Of a DNA stretch of 64,000 nt, positions 47,930-60,029 are shown one piece after another. Under the pieces are notes generated by a model, which searched no databases, was not told the origin of the DNA, and was given only the letters and a program-made list of their open reading frames with translations. The position numbers and the translations under genes are program-made. Source of the DNA: Lates calcarifer (Eukaryota; Chordata; Actinopteri; Centropomidae). Numbering within the stretch: position 1 is the stretch's first letter; each line of letters begins with the position of its first letter. Location of the stretch: contig NC_066845.1 in assembly GCF_001640805.2 (NCBI RefSeq), positions 22,570,307 to 22,634,306 of the forward strand. The letters run 5' to 3'.

Positions 47930-50560
47930 ACATCAAGGGGGTGGGACAAGAGATAAATACCTCCACATCACAGTCCAAAGCCTTCCGCCATCAGTATGGC
48001 CAAAAGATTTAGCTGTCAGAGGACTTTAGAGCTTATATTTGAGGAGAGTCAAGCGATGTGGAAGATGTCTCCGAATATGAGGATAATTTAGATATGATGA
48101 AAGTGAATTTGAAGATGGCCTTTACTGGGAATATGCATCACAAGGAGCACCACAGGCGGCCGCTGGAGCAGCCCAAGAGCCAGTCACTGGAAGAGCCCCA
48201 CAGACAAATTTGTCTAAGAATGGACAGATTGGGGCACTAACAAGCAAGAGTAGGACGCATTTTTCAGAGCTCCTGTGGAACAGATAGCATTTTTCATGAA
48301 ACAGCGTACACCAGGTGACTCAGACCAACCCTCGCCCACTCAGAGTAAAAGTGTAGGTATGGCCGCTGAAGATATCAAAGCAGAAATACTATCATCCCTG
48401 AGGGGGGAAATCTCTACACTGGCCCACTGGTGGAGGACTTTGATGCACTTAAATTACAACTCCAAGGGGTGCGATCTGAAATCGAAAACAGCACAAAAGC
48501 ATTCTGAACAGAAGTTGACCATATGTAAATTAAATTACATTATAAATTACAAAAAATAAATTACATTATGATGAAGACACCATGGAGATTCTGAGGAGAG
48601 CCGAGGACAGAGCTCCACTGACCTACAAATGGGAATCGGAGGTCTGAGTGTATCCTTGCTGGTAACTGACAGTCAGATTTTGCTAATACGCCACTATTCC
48701 CTGTCTGCTATAAGAATTTCATTTAGTTAATTTCGTGAACAGGGTGAATTATGCATTATAACTAACCCAACTGAATATATCCCAACTGAACTAGACAGGG
48801 TACTAGTATTTCATGGATGTCACTTATTACATTCTACCATGTCTACCTCACCAGTAGTTATTATGAGAGAAGATCAATAACACTTAAACAGAGCTGACTT
48901 CATGTGTAATCCTAATGGATACATAACCATAACCATTTGCAACCATTTACTTTATACAAGAATATGGACACCTGCTGCGATGATGCAGAGCTTGTAGAGT
49001 TTCTAAGCCATCGACTGAATTGACAAATAAAGACCTGCTTTAAACTACTACTTCTGGCAAGACGAATCAATCAGATAATCACCCAAATTATACATTATAC
49101 AGATAACGTGCGACATCTATTAAATATCCCATCAACAAGATAAGAAATTTGAGTCACTGATCATATCCCTTGATGCCCAAAAGGCATTTGAACGAGTATC
49201 ATGGCAATATTTATTCCATTCCAGATTTAGATTTGGTCCTTAAAGCAGTCATTAAAGTAAATGGGTATAGATCAGGGAGATTCTCATTAAAACAAGGATG
49301 CAGACAAGGCTGCTCACCCAGGTCACCCCTGCTGTTTGCTATCAACATTGAACCACTGACCCAGCTTATTAGGGATGATAATAACATAAAAGGAATTGTA
49401 ATAAACAGAAAAGAGCACAAAATATCACTGTATGCAGATGACGTACTACTGTATTTAACAGAACCTACATCAACAATACTGCATCTAAAGGAGCTAATTT
49501 ATCAATATGGGTATTATTCAGGATACAAGGTGAATGTGGATAAAACGGAGGCTATGGATGTGAATGGTACAGTTTTATAGTAAAATAATATGGTGCATCA
49601 ATAGTGATTTGGAGCGGTGGTCCATGCTCCCCCTTTCTCTGCTGGGCTGTATATAAAGTATCTGTATGAATGTTCTGCCCAGACTACTCTATTTCAGATG
49701 CTACCAGTGGAAATTACAAAATCAACTTTATACAACTTAGACAAAATAATATCAAAATTTACATGGCAAAAAAGCACCCTAGAATTAGGCTTAAAAGCTT
49801 ACAATTACTCAAGTTAGATGGAGGCTTTAAAACTTAAAACTTGAAATATTATTTCTGGGCTGCACAAATGAAGCCTTTGATAGCGTGGATCCAAAATATT
49901 ACACTCACGTAACGACTAAGATGGGTCCAACATATTCCAGTTCATGCTGTGGAACACAGACTTCCAACCATACAGACCTATTCTGGCTATGTCCCAAGCT
50001 TAGTCTATCCTGGCCAGAAGTATTTGATGCCCTTAAAGAGGTTTTCAGACAGGATAAACCACAAAGTCCTACAGTGGTATTACTGGGAGCAATACCAAAG
50101 GGTATGAACAGGAAGGCTGAGAAATACCTCTTAAATATATTGCTCACAGCAGCATTAAAATGTAGCAAATTACATATTCATTAAGGCTCCAGAGATCAAT
50201 TTTTACTAAACGATGGAGCCCTACCATGACTTAATGACTATTAATACAATGAGGTTTTGACCCTCATGCTTGAGCATTGGCCACGTGGATTTCCTGTGCA
50301 TGCACTGTATATGCCTCTAACATCACCTTTAGGAGTGAATATTGTTCCTATAATTGGATGGATAGTTTTCTGTTTCTTTCTCTTACTGATAGGTTTTGAT
50401 GGACTTGTGTTACATGTGTGCATACATGCACACTGGCAGATGTGTGGATACATGTGTATGCCTATAGTTAGCCCCCTTTTTTTCCTCTTTCCTGTTTTTT
50501 TTTTTGTTTAATACTGAAATATATGTATAAAGATTATGTACAGCTGTCAATAGTAAAGCA
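47930..50560 (+). pseudogene. Broken L1/Tx1-type LINE
   Basis: An ORF1-like piece near 48275-48500 contains DIKAEILSSLRGEISTL. The reverse transcriptase near 49150-49560 contains GCRQGC and the catalytic box SLYADDVLLYL (YADD at 49431-49442). A C-terminal piece near 50040-50170 reads IPKGMNRKAEKYLLNILL. The endonuclease region between ORF1 and RT is missing, and stops and frameshifts are frequent. Ends are approximate. Confidence 0.75.
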
Positions 50561-50639
50561 AAATAATTGTTTAAAAATGTATTATGGATAAAAACTACCT
50601 ACAACAACTACTACCTTTACAACCCTGGGCCCAATGTAA

Positions 50640-51240
50640 CTGGCATGAGCAGCTTGTAGGGTTTAGAGGCTGCTGCCTTTTCAGGCAGTATATGTCCTCA
50701 AAACCAGCAAGGTATGGCATCAAAATCGGGGCTGTCTGTGATGCCGTTTAATCATTGCATTGAACATGCAAATTTATACAGGGAAGCCAGAAAGAGGCGC
50801 TGCTGAAAGAAACCAAGGGACATAAGTCATGCTAGATACAGGCCTCAGTGGTCACAACATTATCTGCAACAGAGGTCATACTTGACTACAAAGCCACCAC
50901 AGTAGGGGTAGACAACCTAGGCAAGCTGCTGGCCTGCTACAGCTGTCAAAGAAGAACACTACAGTGACTACTCGTGATCTTTTACAGCATGCTGGATGTC
51001 TCAGCCTATAATGCATTTACAGTCTGGATGGCAATCAATCCAGATTGGAACCAAAGGAAGCTCCAAAGAAGACAACCTTTCCTTGAGGAGCTAGGCAAGG
51101 CACTGATGACACTGCACATCAAAGGAGACAACATATGCCCAGGACCCCAGCTTCTCTAGCCACAGTGAGGAGAATGGCAGAGGCTCCAGCTGTCCCACCC
51201 GCACGCCTCATGCGACCACAACCTCAAGTTTCTGAAGTAA
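50640..51240 (+). pseudogene. piggyBac-type transposase remnant
   Basis: Plus-strand pieces: FRGCCLFRQYMSSKPARYGI near 50660, VILDYKATTVGVDNLGKL near 50876, and AYNAFTVWMAINPDWNQRKL near 51000, followed by LQRR and FLEELGKAL. These match successive conserved blocks in the C-terminal half of PGBD4-like transposases. Deletions and stops separate them; the N-terminus and an intact zinc-finger tail were not found. Confidence 0.75.
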
Positions 51241-51479
51241 GTGTCCTGTTGCAGTTGTGTGGTGTATGCATTTGTGATTTTAGAAATAAAATAAATCCTG
51301 AACCAATGGTCTTTTCATTAAACAAAAACAAATCACACTTCCATGGTTAACTGAGTAGCGACTGATTGCAATCATTAAACATATATGTTATCTATATTGT
51401 TTGAAATTGAGATAAAGACAATACATGTTAATGGTTTATGAAGTAAAATTTAATTTCAGGGTAATGTCATGTAATTTAA

Positions 51480-51960
51480 AGTAGCTGTGACTAAACCTCT
51501 TCTAGAAGCCTACTCTCGATCCAAATGCATTATCCAACTTTAGACTCATAACTAACCTTCCCCCTTCATCACTGAGGAAGCAAGCACCAATCAATTATGT
51601 GACTTCCTACACACATTTTATTTGAGGATTTTCAGTCAGGATTTAGAGACCATCATGGCACAGAGACAGCACTGGTGAAAGACATTCAAATGATGTTCTA
51701 ATCACATCAGACAACAGACTTGTCTTTGTACTTGTCTTGTTAGATGTCTTGCATTTGATACAACTGACCATCACATCCAGCTACAGAAGCTTAAGCATTT
51801 AATTTGCATTAAAAGAACCACACTGAAGTGGTTTAACTAAATTTTAGTTTGTACATGTTAATGATGAATCCTCCATGTTAAATACAGAACTCCAAAAGGT
51901 TCTGTGGTTGGACCAATTCTGTTGTCCTTATATAGGCTTCGTTCAGGCAATGTTATCAGG
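51480..51960 (+). pseudogene. LINE reverse-transcriptase fragment (L2/CR1 type)
   Basis: Translation in shifting frames gives a KPLLEAYSRS-like start, FQSGFRDHHGTETALVKDI near 51625, an AFDTTDH-like block near 51745 and a VPQGSVVGP-like block near 51895. These are the ordered motifs of L2/CR1-clade RT upstream of the catalytic box. Many stops and frameshifts. Confidence 0.6.
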
Positions 51961-52253
51961 AAACACTCCATAAACTAGAACATAAAGTTAGCCAATAGTT
52001 AATTCACTGGAATGTCCGATACAAACACCGTTTGGATGATGTTGGTAGCTCCGTGGCTGTTGTGGCTGTAATTAGCTAGCACTAACTCACCAGAATTTCC
52101 AGTACAAATGCTGTTTAGCGGCTCAGGCCTGAATCATCTCCTACTTATGCTGCTATAGGCCTAGACTGCTTAGGGATCTCCCATGATGCACTGGGCTCCT
52201 CTCTCCTTCTCCATCTGTATGTATTCAGATCCCATAAATGCCTGTTATTAACT

Positions 52254-52946
52254 TGACATCTTCTGTTCTCTTCTGAAAAAGGGAGGACTCAAAGATGCGG
52301 ATTTACCAGGGCGTTTATTGTCCAAAGAAAACAAGGAGCCAAAAGGGCTGGGGAAGAACACAAAGAGGCCGCCAAAAGAGCAGTGGGTCTGGCAGGGTCT
52401 GGGTCTGTGACCAGAGCGGGGCCCGGGGAATAGTGCAGGTAGAAGGCAGACGAGGGAAGCCGGGAGGACGGGCTGGAGCTCGAGAGCCAGGACGACCAGG
52501 CAGGGACCAGGGGAACAGGAGGAACGCCACAGGAGAGACCACGTGAGCGACCTGGAGCACAGGGAGAGCACACAGGAGAGACAGGGTGAGAAAACAGCCA
52601 GGGACACAAGGGAGGCACAGCGGTGTGGAAACACGCTGGGGACGAGGAACGGAGGAGAAGCTGGAGGAGAAGACTGCCTGGAACTTCTGGCAGCATCAGG
52701 GATGCACTGCTATGAAGAACTGGCGAGGAAGGGAAAACAGAGGGCAGGTTAAATAGGGAGAGTGATGAGGGGAAAGTGGAGACAGGTGTGGAAGGCTGCG
52801 CAGGTGTGCCTGGTCGTCGCTACTCAGAGAACTCAACCTCCGGCTCCGCCTCCCAGCCTGCAGCAAACGAGAAAAGAACACAAAACAGAAAATAATCCCT
52901 GAACCCTCCCCGATGCGGCCCCAGCTGCCGCATCATGACATCTTCT
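52254..52946 (-). mobile_element. 672-bp GC-rich insertion flanked by 11-bp direct repeats (LTR- or retroposon-like)
   Basis: TGACATCTTCT occurs at 52254-52264 and 52936-52946. The sequence between is much richer in GC than its surroundings. On the minus strand it has a CTATTTAA box near 52755 and an AATAAACGCC signal near 52310, the order expected of an LTR or a short transcribed retroposon. Overlapping minus-strand ORFs of 80-135 codons exist but look like GC-rich chance ORFs. Family not recognised. Confidence 0.45.
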
Positions 52947-53009
52947 CTCTTCCATAGAGTCTACCATGCATGTCTCTCCCTCACAGAACACTCTCATTTT
53001 GACTGGGAA

Positions 53010-53240
53010 AGAGGTTTAGGACTGTACTTTATTCTTCCTTAGCACTTTCTTTGCCTGCATGTATTCCCAATGTTTCCTGAGGATGTCCGGTGCATAGTCA
53101 TGATCCACAAAAACTCTTTTCTCCTAATATAAAAATCCCTTTTTATGCCATGCCAGCTTTAAGATTTCCTCTTTTGTCTTAAAGCTTGAAAACTTAACAA
53201 CTATGGATCTTGGGGGAGATTCTGGTGGTGGTCTCGGGAC
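53010..53240 (-). pseudogene. L1-type ORF1 fragment, antisense
   Basis: The minus strand reads near RKHWEYMQAKKVLRKNKV and, further on, SFKTKEEILK(L)AWH. These match the C-terminal domain of ORF1 proteins of fish L1/Tx1 elements. Opposite orientation to the L1 at 47930. Confidence 0.5.
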
Positions 53241-53544
53241 ACCTCGATTTGAAAGGTATGCAGGCAGAATGAGGGCCTTACTGTTCCATCTTTAAGCCGG
53301 CAGTGGAGGCAGTTGATGTCTGTAAAAAAGGGAGAGCTGGCATGGTTGAACAACAGCTGGACACTGGCAAGGCTGCTGCGGTACACATGGTACCTCTGAT
53401 TCTAGGATAGCAATATAAAAGGGGCAAGTGATTAGTTTATTGATGGGTGTGTGTCTGACATTGGCGTGTTATCAGCAGCACTACATCTGGTGTAAAAAGG
53501 GCACTGCATAACATCATGAAAACATCATCCCAGCCGTAAAGTAC

Positions 53545-53690
53545 ACTACAGGTAATATGTGAGTATGCTCTCCACAGAGGAGTGGTAGAAGGCCAGCAGC
53601 AGCTTCTTCTCCAGCTTGTTCTTCTTAAGAACTCACAGAAAGTGCAGCTGCTGCTGTGCCTTCTTCACCATGGCTCTGATGTTTGTGGTC
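53545..53690 (-). pseudogene. LINE ORF2 C-terminal fragment (CR1/Rex1/L2 type), antisense
   Basis: The minus strand reads KKAQQQLHFL, then KKLLLAFYHSSVESILTYY, the conserved patch after the RT domain of CR1/Rex1-like LINEs. Short and isolated. Confidence 0.55.
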
Positions 53691-54334
53691 CATGAGAGAA
53701 CAGCTGAGATGTGGGTGCTCAGGAAGGCAGCCATTAGCCTCTGTGTCCATGTGTGCTACCATGTTGCAGGATTGTTGTAGGAGAATGAGAATGTGTAACA
53801 TGAAAGTCTCACTGGTGGTTACAAAACCATGGGGAATTATCACCAACTCTGCCATTCCCATCAGCTTTATGAGACATTTTAGCATCTTTAAGGTCAGTGT
53901 TTTAGTTCAGTCTCAGCACTTTAATCAGCATTGTTTCCAGCAGCAGCAGGCAGCTGCTTTTAGTGAAAGGCTCTGATAAAGTAACTGTAACCAAACTGCC
54001 CAGGACCAAGAGGTAAACAAATTTAGAGAGTGGCTACAGAGCCAGCTAGATATTTTCCCCTGGAGTTATTGGAGAACAAACCAGAGCTAAAAGGAGAGTG
54101 AAGTCGTCAGAAGAAATATTAAGCAAAGCTAACATACTGTGTCATCAAGCACACTCACCATCCCAAGCAGTACGTCCATTCTACCATGATCTTCAAGTTA
54201 AAGTTTTCTTTTCTAGAAAATGTCTGACATCTGCATGGTATGACATGAATGTAGATTACTGTGCATGTTTACATATGAGACATCTCATATAGCTCAGTTT
54301 TTATTAAATACCTCTCATCAACATATAAGAGCAC

Positions 54335-54600
54335 TGTAAATGGTAAATGGACTAGTACTTATATAGCGCTTTTCTAGTCGTATCGACCACTCAAAGCGCT
54401 TTACACTACCCATCACATTCACCCATTCACACGGCGCTTGCACTATTACAAAGCGTTCACACACCGATGGTGCAAACATCGGGGGCAACGTGGGGTTCAG
54501 TATCTTGCCCAAGGATACTTCGGCACAGACTGCAGGATCGAACCGCTGACCTTCCGATTAGTGGGAAGGTTTACCTCCTGAGCCACAGCCGCCCCAACTG
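54335..54600 (-). repeat. tRNA-derived SINE (second family), minus orientation
   Basis: On the minus strand it begins GGCTGTGGCTCAGGAGGT (A-box-like) and has a good B box GGTTCGATCC (54535-54544). It ends with GACTAGAAAAGCGCTATATA. This is the best-preserved of three copies in the window. Confidence 0.8.
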
Positions 54601-55599
54601 TATGTTACTGCTTTTTCCTTTGGTACAGTCATTTGTATGTCTTCTTACTTTTCTTGTATTACCTTGACCCACCCTGCCATTTAGGTTGAATAAGTCTATA
54701 TTGTTGAGAAACTGTACATTCTGCACTGGTTACAGGGGTGATGGTTAAGGAACGTTAGAGGGATGGGTGAAATACATTGTATGAATATATTTTCTCTCTT
54801 TTCTATTTAGCATTTGTTTGCAATAAAAATAGATGTATATTAAAAAACAAAACAAAAACACCCCATCACAGTTGAACAGCAAACAGAAGACAGTCAGTGT
54901 CAACAGAGTCACTTTATAGGTGTCTCAATGGGACTCTGCTGATGTGAGGAGAAGTAATGAGAAGTAATCTATGACATTTTTGTATAAAACAACACTGACC
55001 TAACACCTCCTCAGGTTGGGGGGCCCAGCTGTGCTCCCTGGTGTGGTAGGCATGTTTCCTATTATGCAAATGGACCAGACAGAGGGAGCTTATTACTGTC
55101 ATGAGGAGAAAGACAACTCTGGGCTCCTATAAATAGCTATTTAAAAATAGCCTTAGGCTACAGTTATGACAAGGAGTCTCAGGCAGGCATTTGTTATAAT
55201 GCAGCTTGATCAGCTTAAAGGCTGACAGGCAGACACACACTGTCATTTGCATCCAGATGAACCAACAAACATATCTTTAAGATGAACCCAAAGCAGTGTA
55301 TTAATATGCTTTTAAGTTGTCCAGATAAATTCCAGCTGAACAGGGATTTGCCTGCTTTTGTTCAGGAAATTATCAACTAAAATTTGTGAATTCTGACATT
55401 TCACCGGTTTGTGTGTTTTTTTGTAGTTCAACTCAAGCTATTCCTGCTTCCACTCAACGGTGTATGACATCACCCAATGCCTTACCAAAAATAATCATTT
55501 AAATAAGGGTAAATAGTGTTGTCAGTTTCTAAGCAACACGTACACACATACACACAGCACACACACACACCTGCGTCACTTCCTATACACAGAGGATCT

Positions 55600-55684
55600 G
55601 AGAGCCTTCAATTCTGCACACCCAGCCAGTTGCGCACAGAAACCCGGCACACTCCGGAGTTTGTTTGAGGACAGAATAAACACG
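55600..55684 (+). other. whrn: Candidate noncoding first exon of whrn
   Basis: A GC-richer stretch (CACACTCCGGAGTTTG) ends in a strong donor, AACACG|GTGAGT (GT at 55685). The matching acceptor GTTGTAG ends at 56127, one base before the whrn ATG, so a 443-bp intron in the 5' UTR fits. The 5' boundary is unknown. Confidence 0.5.
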
Positions 55685-56128
55685 GTGAGTGTCATTTGTT
55701 ATTATAAGGAACCGTTATTAAATGTACTTCTAGTACAGAGAGCCCATCACGGAGTTTAACCTGCCGGGTTTTATATGTTACACAGGACACTTTGAATCGC
55801 TGATGCTCGCCCCGGTGAAGGCAGCGGTAAAGATTTTGTTGTTGATGGAATAAAAAGACAACAGGACAGAAAGACCATTTATGCTTTGATCAGTGTCAGA
55901 GAAAAGTGCGCATCGACGGGGAAATGGTTTGTTTTCGGCTGACACTGTGTCACACATTAACGCCCTTACGCGCGTACATCTCCGATTACCTGTAGAAGTT
56001 GCCTGATGCGCAGTGAGCTGTATCACGATTTGCTTTCAAACGGGAGAATAGACTTGAACAACGTTTCGCCAAATGCCCGATCTGTCCTCCGGTCTGTATG
56101 ATGCACTGTTTCACTGTTATGTTGTAGG

Positions 56129-56839
56129 ATGAGCGCTGACCTGGAGCGCGTGTCGCTCAACACATCTGTGAACTCGGCCGGCTCGGGCGGCCGTGCGCTC
56201 TCGGCAAACGTCCGGAGGCTCCACAACGCTCTCAACTTGCTGCTCAGCGACTTGGAGAGAGAGCATTTCATCCACTGTCTCAATGTATACCACGCGAAGC
56301 GCAACGTTTTCGACCTGGTCCAGACTCTCAAAGTGATTCTAAACACGCCCGGCAAACGACAGCTGCTGCCAATGCTGCGCCTGGTCATCCCGAGGTCTGA
56401 CCAGCTGCTGTTCGACCAGTACACTTCAGAGGGACTCTATCTGAAGACAGACCTGCTCCTCGGCAACGGCAGCGCAGAGGGCTTTGAAGATGAAGATGAC
56501 TCAGCTTTGCAAACATATGTCAGTTCCATCCATGAGCAGCCCCTTATGCCGGGCTGTCCGGACGGTTTCAGCGGTTCGGCCGAACAATCGGCTTCCACGG
56601 TCTCGGCGTTTCACGACGGCTTCTTTGGAGAGGTGCGCAAAGTCACCCTGAGACGCTCAAGGAGTCACGAAGGTCTGGGCTTCAGCATCCGTGGTGGTTC
56701 GGAGCACGGCGTGGGGATCTATGTGTCTCTAGTGGAACCAGGCTCATCGGCCGAGAGAGAAGGACTGAGGGTCGGGGACCAGATAATGTCCGTGAACGAC
56801 ATGACGTTCAACTGTGTCACTCACATAGACGCAGTGAAG
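56129..56839 (+). CDS. whrn: Whirlin, first coding exon (gene continues beyond the window)
   Basis: Scaffold protein of stereocilia tips, ankle links and the photoreceptor periciliary membrane; the Usher type 2 protein in humans. One 237-codon exon ends at a clean phase-0 donor (GTGAAG|GTAGGA). Residues about 24-103 form the harmonin-homology domain (ALSANVRRLHNALNLLLSDL, CLNVYHAKRNVFDL, LRLVIPRSDQLLFDQYTSEGL). A low-complexity acidic linker (EDEDD) follows. PDZ1 starts near 169, with carboxylate loop GLGF at 182-185 and GGSEHGVGIYVSLVEPGS. The exon stops inside PDZ1; the next human exon starts ALKGSKKLVL, and I did not find it before 64000. The linker is longer than in human whirlin. Fish have two whirlin genes; which one this is was not determined. 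Confidence 0.93.
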
Positions 56840-58169
56840 GTAGGATTTTCTGCATGTGTGCGTGTGAGTGAATTTGATCATGATTACATGATTATTTCTA
56901 AATCAAGCTCAATCTAAATAATCAATAATCTCCATGAGACCAAGAATCCAGTAACAATTTGTGTGGGCCTGTTCTATTTTGACACATGTATATCTTCCAG
57001 ATGTACACAGTGTTTGCTTCAGGCAGATACAACGGTACCACAAAACACAGCAGTAGCCAAGTTTGTGACAGTGCTACCTTCTAGTCCAGCTAGATCCCTT
57101 TTATTAATTTTTTCTACACCACTTGGCCATGGCCTAATGCTCTGTGGCTGCTGGCACTGTGAACAAAGATAAAGTCAGATGTTCAGAAGCAGGTGAAATG
57201 TAGTTTTCTCATCTGACTGTTTTGTATATAAAATGTTAGAATGTGTATTAGTTTCCCACAGGTTAAGGTTTACAATCCAAAACACATGTATGGCAAATAT
57301 CAAATCCTCACATTTTCGAAGCTGGAACCAGCAGATGGTTGGCTTTTCTGCCCCAGAAACAAAATCAATTCACTGATTGTCAAAATAGTTGACAGTTCAT
57401 TTTCTTTGTATCAGTGAATTCATTAATTAACTAGTTCTCAGAGCTCTAATGAGATTTATTCAAAAGGGACAACACGGGAGGGCTGATTTTCAGCCCGGAG
57501 TTTCATGGCTCAGGCCAGCCCACTTTATTTTTCAACCTCTTACTGGAGATATATAATTTTAGCCTTTCTAGTATGTAAGTCTGAAATAGTGCACTATTCT
57601 GTACAACTTTGTTATTCATAGTGTATTTTATCAAACATTAAATTTCCAATTTGCCACACATAAGTTCACAACTCATTTAACAAATATGAGAACACAATTT
57701 TTATGTACACCAGACTTTCTAATTTTTTAATTTTTGACTGAAACTATATATTTTTAAAATATATAGTTTTATATTTTTTAAATTCTATTAAAAAGAACAT
57801 TTTCATCCTTTCTTAATGTTGTTTAAATTCTTATTATTTATTATCATACTATTCTACTATTAATGCGTTAAAAAGCATAATAGGTTACTGGTGGCATGTG
57901 GGTGTAAATACTGGTAATAGTGGGACTAATTTAATCACGTCACATTTTTCACACACTCTAGGCAACAGCTATTGTGAGTCACTGACAGCAATTATTGCCT
58001 GGCACTGCTTCTGACACAAAAATCAAGTTTAAAAATTAGAATTAGTTTCTCACATCTATACAGCTATATAATACCAAACAGTTCATTGACTTGATTCATA
58101 AACTTGAAATTGGGTTTCACATCTACGATCATGAGCTTATACTGCTAGCTTACCTGTGTCATCTAGTGA

Positions 58170-58270
58170 TGGGAGGTCTGGCTCTTTTCAAAGATTCAGC
58201 TCTTTTGGATCGGCTCCCTTAGAAGAACTGGCTCCTACGGCTCCCAAATGGCTCTTCATTTAGTATCGCT
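58170..58270. mobile_element. hAT-like terminal fragment
   Basis: Starts AGTGATGGGAGGTCTGGCTC and continues with repeated GGCTC motifs (TCGGCTCCC, CTGGCTCC, ATGGCTC). The TAGTGATGGGA start is typical of fish hAT nonautonomous elements. No right end identified. Confidence 0.4.
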
Positions 58271-58468
58271 CTGAGCCTTCTATTTTAGCCTCATTTAGCA
58301 ATTACGAATGTATTCAGTGTTTTCATAAAAGCCTTTCATTACAAAGAAAAAATACATAGTTATTACTGTTTAACATTTTAATCAAACCTTTAAACGAACA
58401 ACTGAATGCAGAATCACAGCAAACAAAAAAACAAGTAAATAAAGGCCAAAGTCTTAACATTATGACAT

Positions 58469-59280
58469 TTAAGATACAATCCCAATTCCAAAAAGGTTGG
58501 GACGCTGTGTAAAATGTAAATAAAAACAGAATGCAATGATTTGCACATCTCATAAACCCATATTTTATTCCCAATAGAACATAAACAATGTATCAGATGT
58601 TGAAACTGAGACATTTTGCCATGTCATGGAAAATATTAGCTCATTTTGAATTTGAAGGAGGCAACACATCTCCAAAAAGTTGGAACTGGGCGATGTTTAC
58701 CATTGTGTAGCATCCCTTCTTTTTTTTAACAACTGTCTGTAAATGTCAGGGAAGTGAGGAGACCAGTTGCTGGAGTTTTAGGAGAGGAATGTTGTCCCAT
58801 TCGTCTGATGCAGGATTCTAGCTGCTCAACAGTCCTGGGCCTTCGTTTCTGGATTTTTCGTTTCATGATGTGTCAGATGTTTTATATTGGTGAAAGGACT
58901 GGACTGCAGGCAGGCCAGTTCAGCACCCGGACTCTTCTCCTGCGAAGCCATGCTGTTGTGATGGATGCAGTATGTGGTTTAGCATCGTCTTGCTGAAATA
59001 TGCAAGGTCTTCCCTGAACGAGACGTTGTCTGGATGGGAGCATATGATGCTCTATAACCTTTGTGTACTTTTCAGCATTGATGGTGCCTTTTCAGATGTG
59101 TAAGCTGCCCACGCCATAGGCACTAATGCAACCCCATACCATCAGAGATGCATGCTTTTGAACTAAGCGCTGATAACAAGCTGGATGGTCCCTCTCCCCT
59201 TTAGTCTGCAGGACACAGTGTCCATGGTTTCCAAAAAGAATTTAAAAATTTGATTCATCTGATCACAGAATGTGGCAAAA
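58469..59280. mobile_element. Truncated Kolobok-like DNA transposon
   Basis: A TTAA at 58469-58472 precedes ATTCCAAAAAGGTTGGGAC, a start I know from a common fish transposon with TTAA targets. The interior includes GAGACCAGTTGCTGGAGTTT, GGCAGGCCAGTTCAGCACC and CCATACCATCAGAGATGC blocks from the same family. The right end is missing and no ORF is intact. Superfamily assignment is from memory. Confidence 0.55.
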
Positions 59281-60003
59281 TCGGACAGGACATGAAATCA
59301 TGTAACCCAATACTGGTTGTAAACACAAGCTACAGGGCCACAAAATGAGAAGTATATACATCTTTTATAAAATACTTAATTTTGTCTTTGTCTGTCATCC
59401 TTGCTCTGCCCAATTTATAAGGAATATTCAAGAGACTTAATTTCTGTACACAAGCATTCACATTCTGTTAATGCTAAGCAGAGTTCAAATGATGACATCC
59501 AAAAGGCTTGCATTTTAGCCCCGGTTCCAGACAATGCTACAACATCACTTTTTATAGGTATTTTCTATTTATGCATAAATAAATCTGAATGGAAATGCTG
59601 GAAAAAAGTGGAAAAGGTTGGTGTAGCAATAAATGTGATTTACATGGAGCCTGTGACTAAGTGACTGATCTTCTTGATGATTCTACTGACAAAAAAGGGG
59701 TTCAATGCGTAAGAGACAGGCCAGAGACTGCAGGTGTTTAAAATGACTAATCAAAGGAGCAGAGACATCATCCACTGGAGTGGTGAGCAGTTGTGAGTAC
59801 GTACAGTTAGAGCTCGTCACAGCTCTGTGCTCACACGACGGCATTTGTGCATGTAGAGCAGAAACATTCCCTTGCGAGGATGGTTTTCCACTCACAGGTA
59901 CTGTTCTGTGTGCCTGTATCAGTCTCCACCATTTGTTTATATCAATAAACCAATTCCTAATATTCACACAATAGTAGTACTCAGAAATGTGTATTTATTA
60001 ACC

Positions 60004-60029
60004 TTTTTTTTTTTTTTTTTTTTTTTTTT
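60004..60029. repeat. Poly-T tract
   Basis: 26 consecutive T. It could be the tail of a minus-strand retroposon, but nothing recognisable adjoins it. Confidence 0.9.

Larger units (their letters stand above)
46993..55599. other. Intergenic region between noxa1 and whrn, dominated by retroelement remains
   Basis: About 8.6 kb with no recognised host exon. In order: noxa1 3' UTR, palindrome at 47217, L1-type element 47930-50560, piggyBac pseudogene 50640-51240, L2/CR1-type fragment 51480-51960, GC-rich insertion 52254-52946, antisense LINE pieces 53010-53690, SINE 54335-54600, then AT-rich sequence with CA runs near 55560. All coding traces are broken. Confidence 0.7.

Noticed and set aside
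52248..52752. Overlapping ORFs of 80-135 codons on both strands
   Set aside because: They lie wholly inside the GC-rich insertion, overlap one another in several frames, are Ser/Pro/Leu- or Arg/Gly-rich and match no family; best explained by GC-driven lack of stops.
56023..56424. 133-codon minus-strand ORF opposite whrn exon 1
   Set aside because: Shadow of the strongly conserved, GC-rich whrn coding exon on the other strand.
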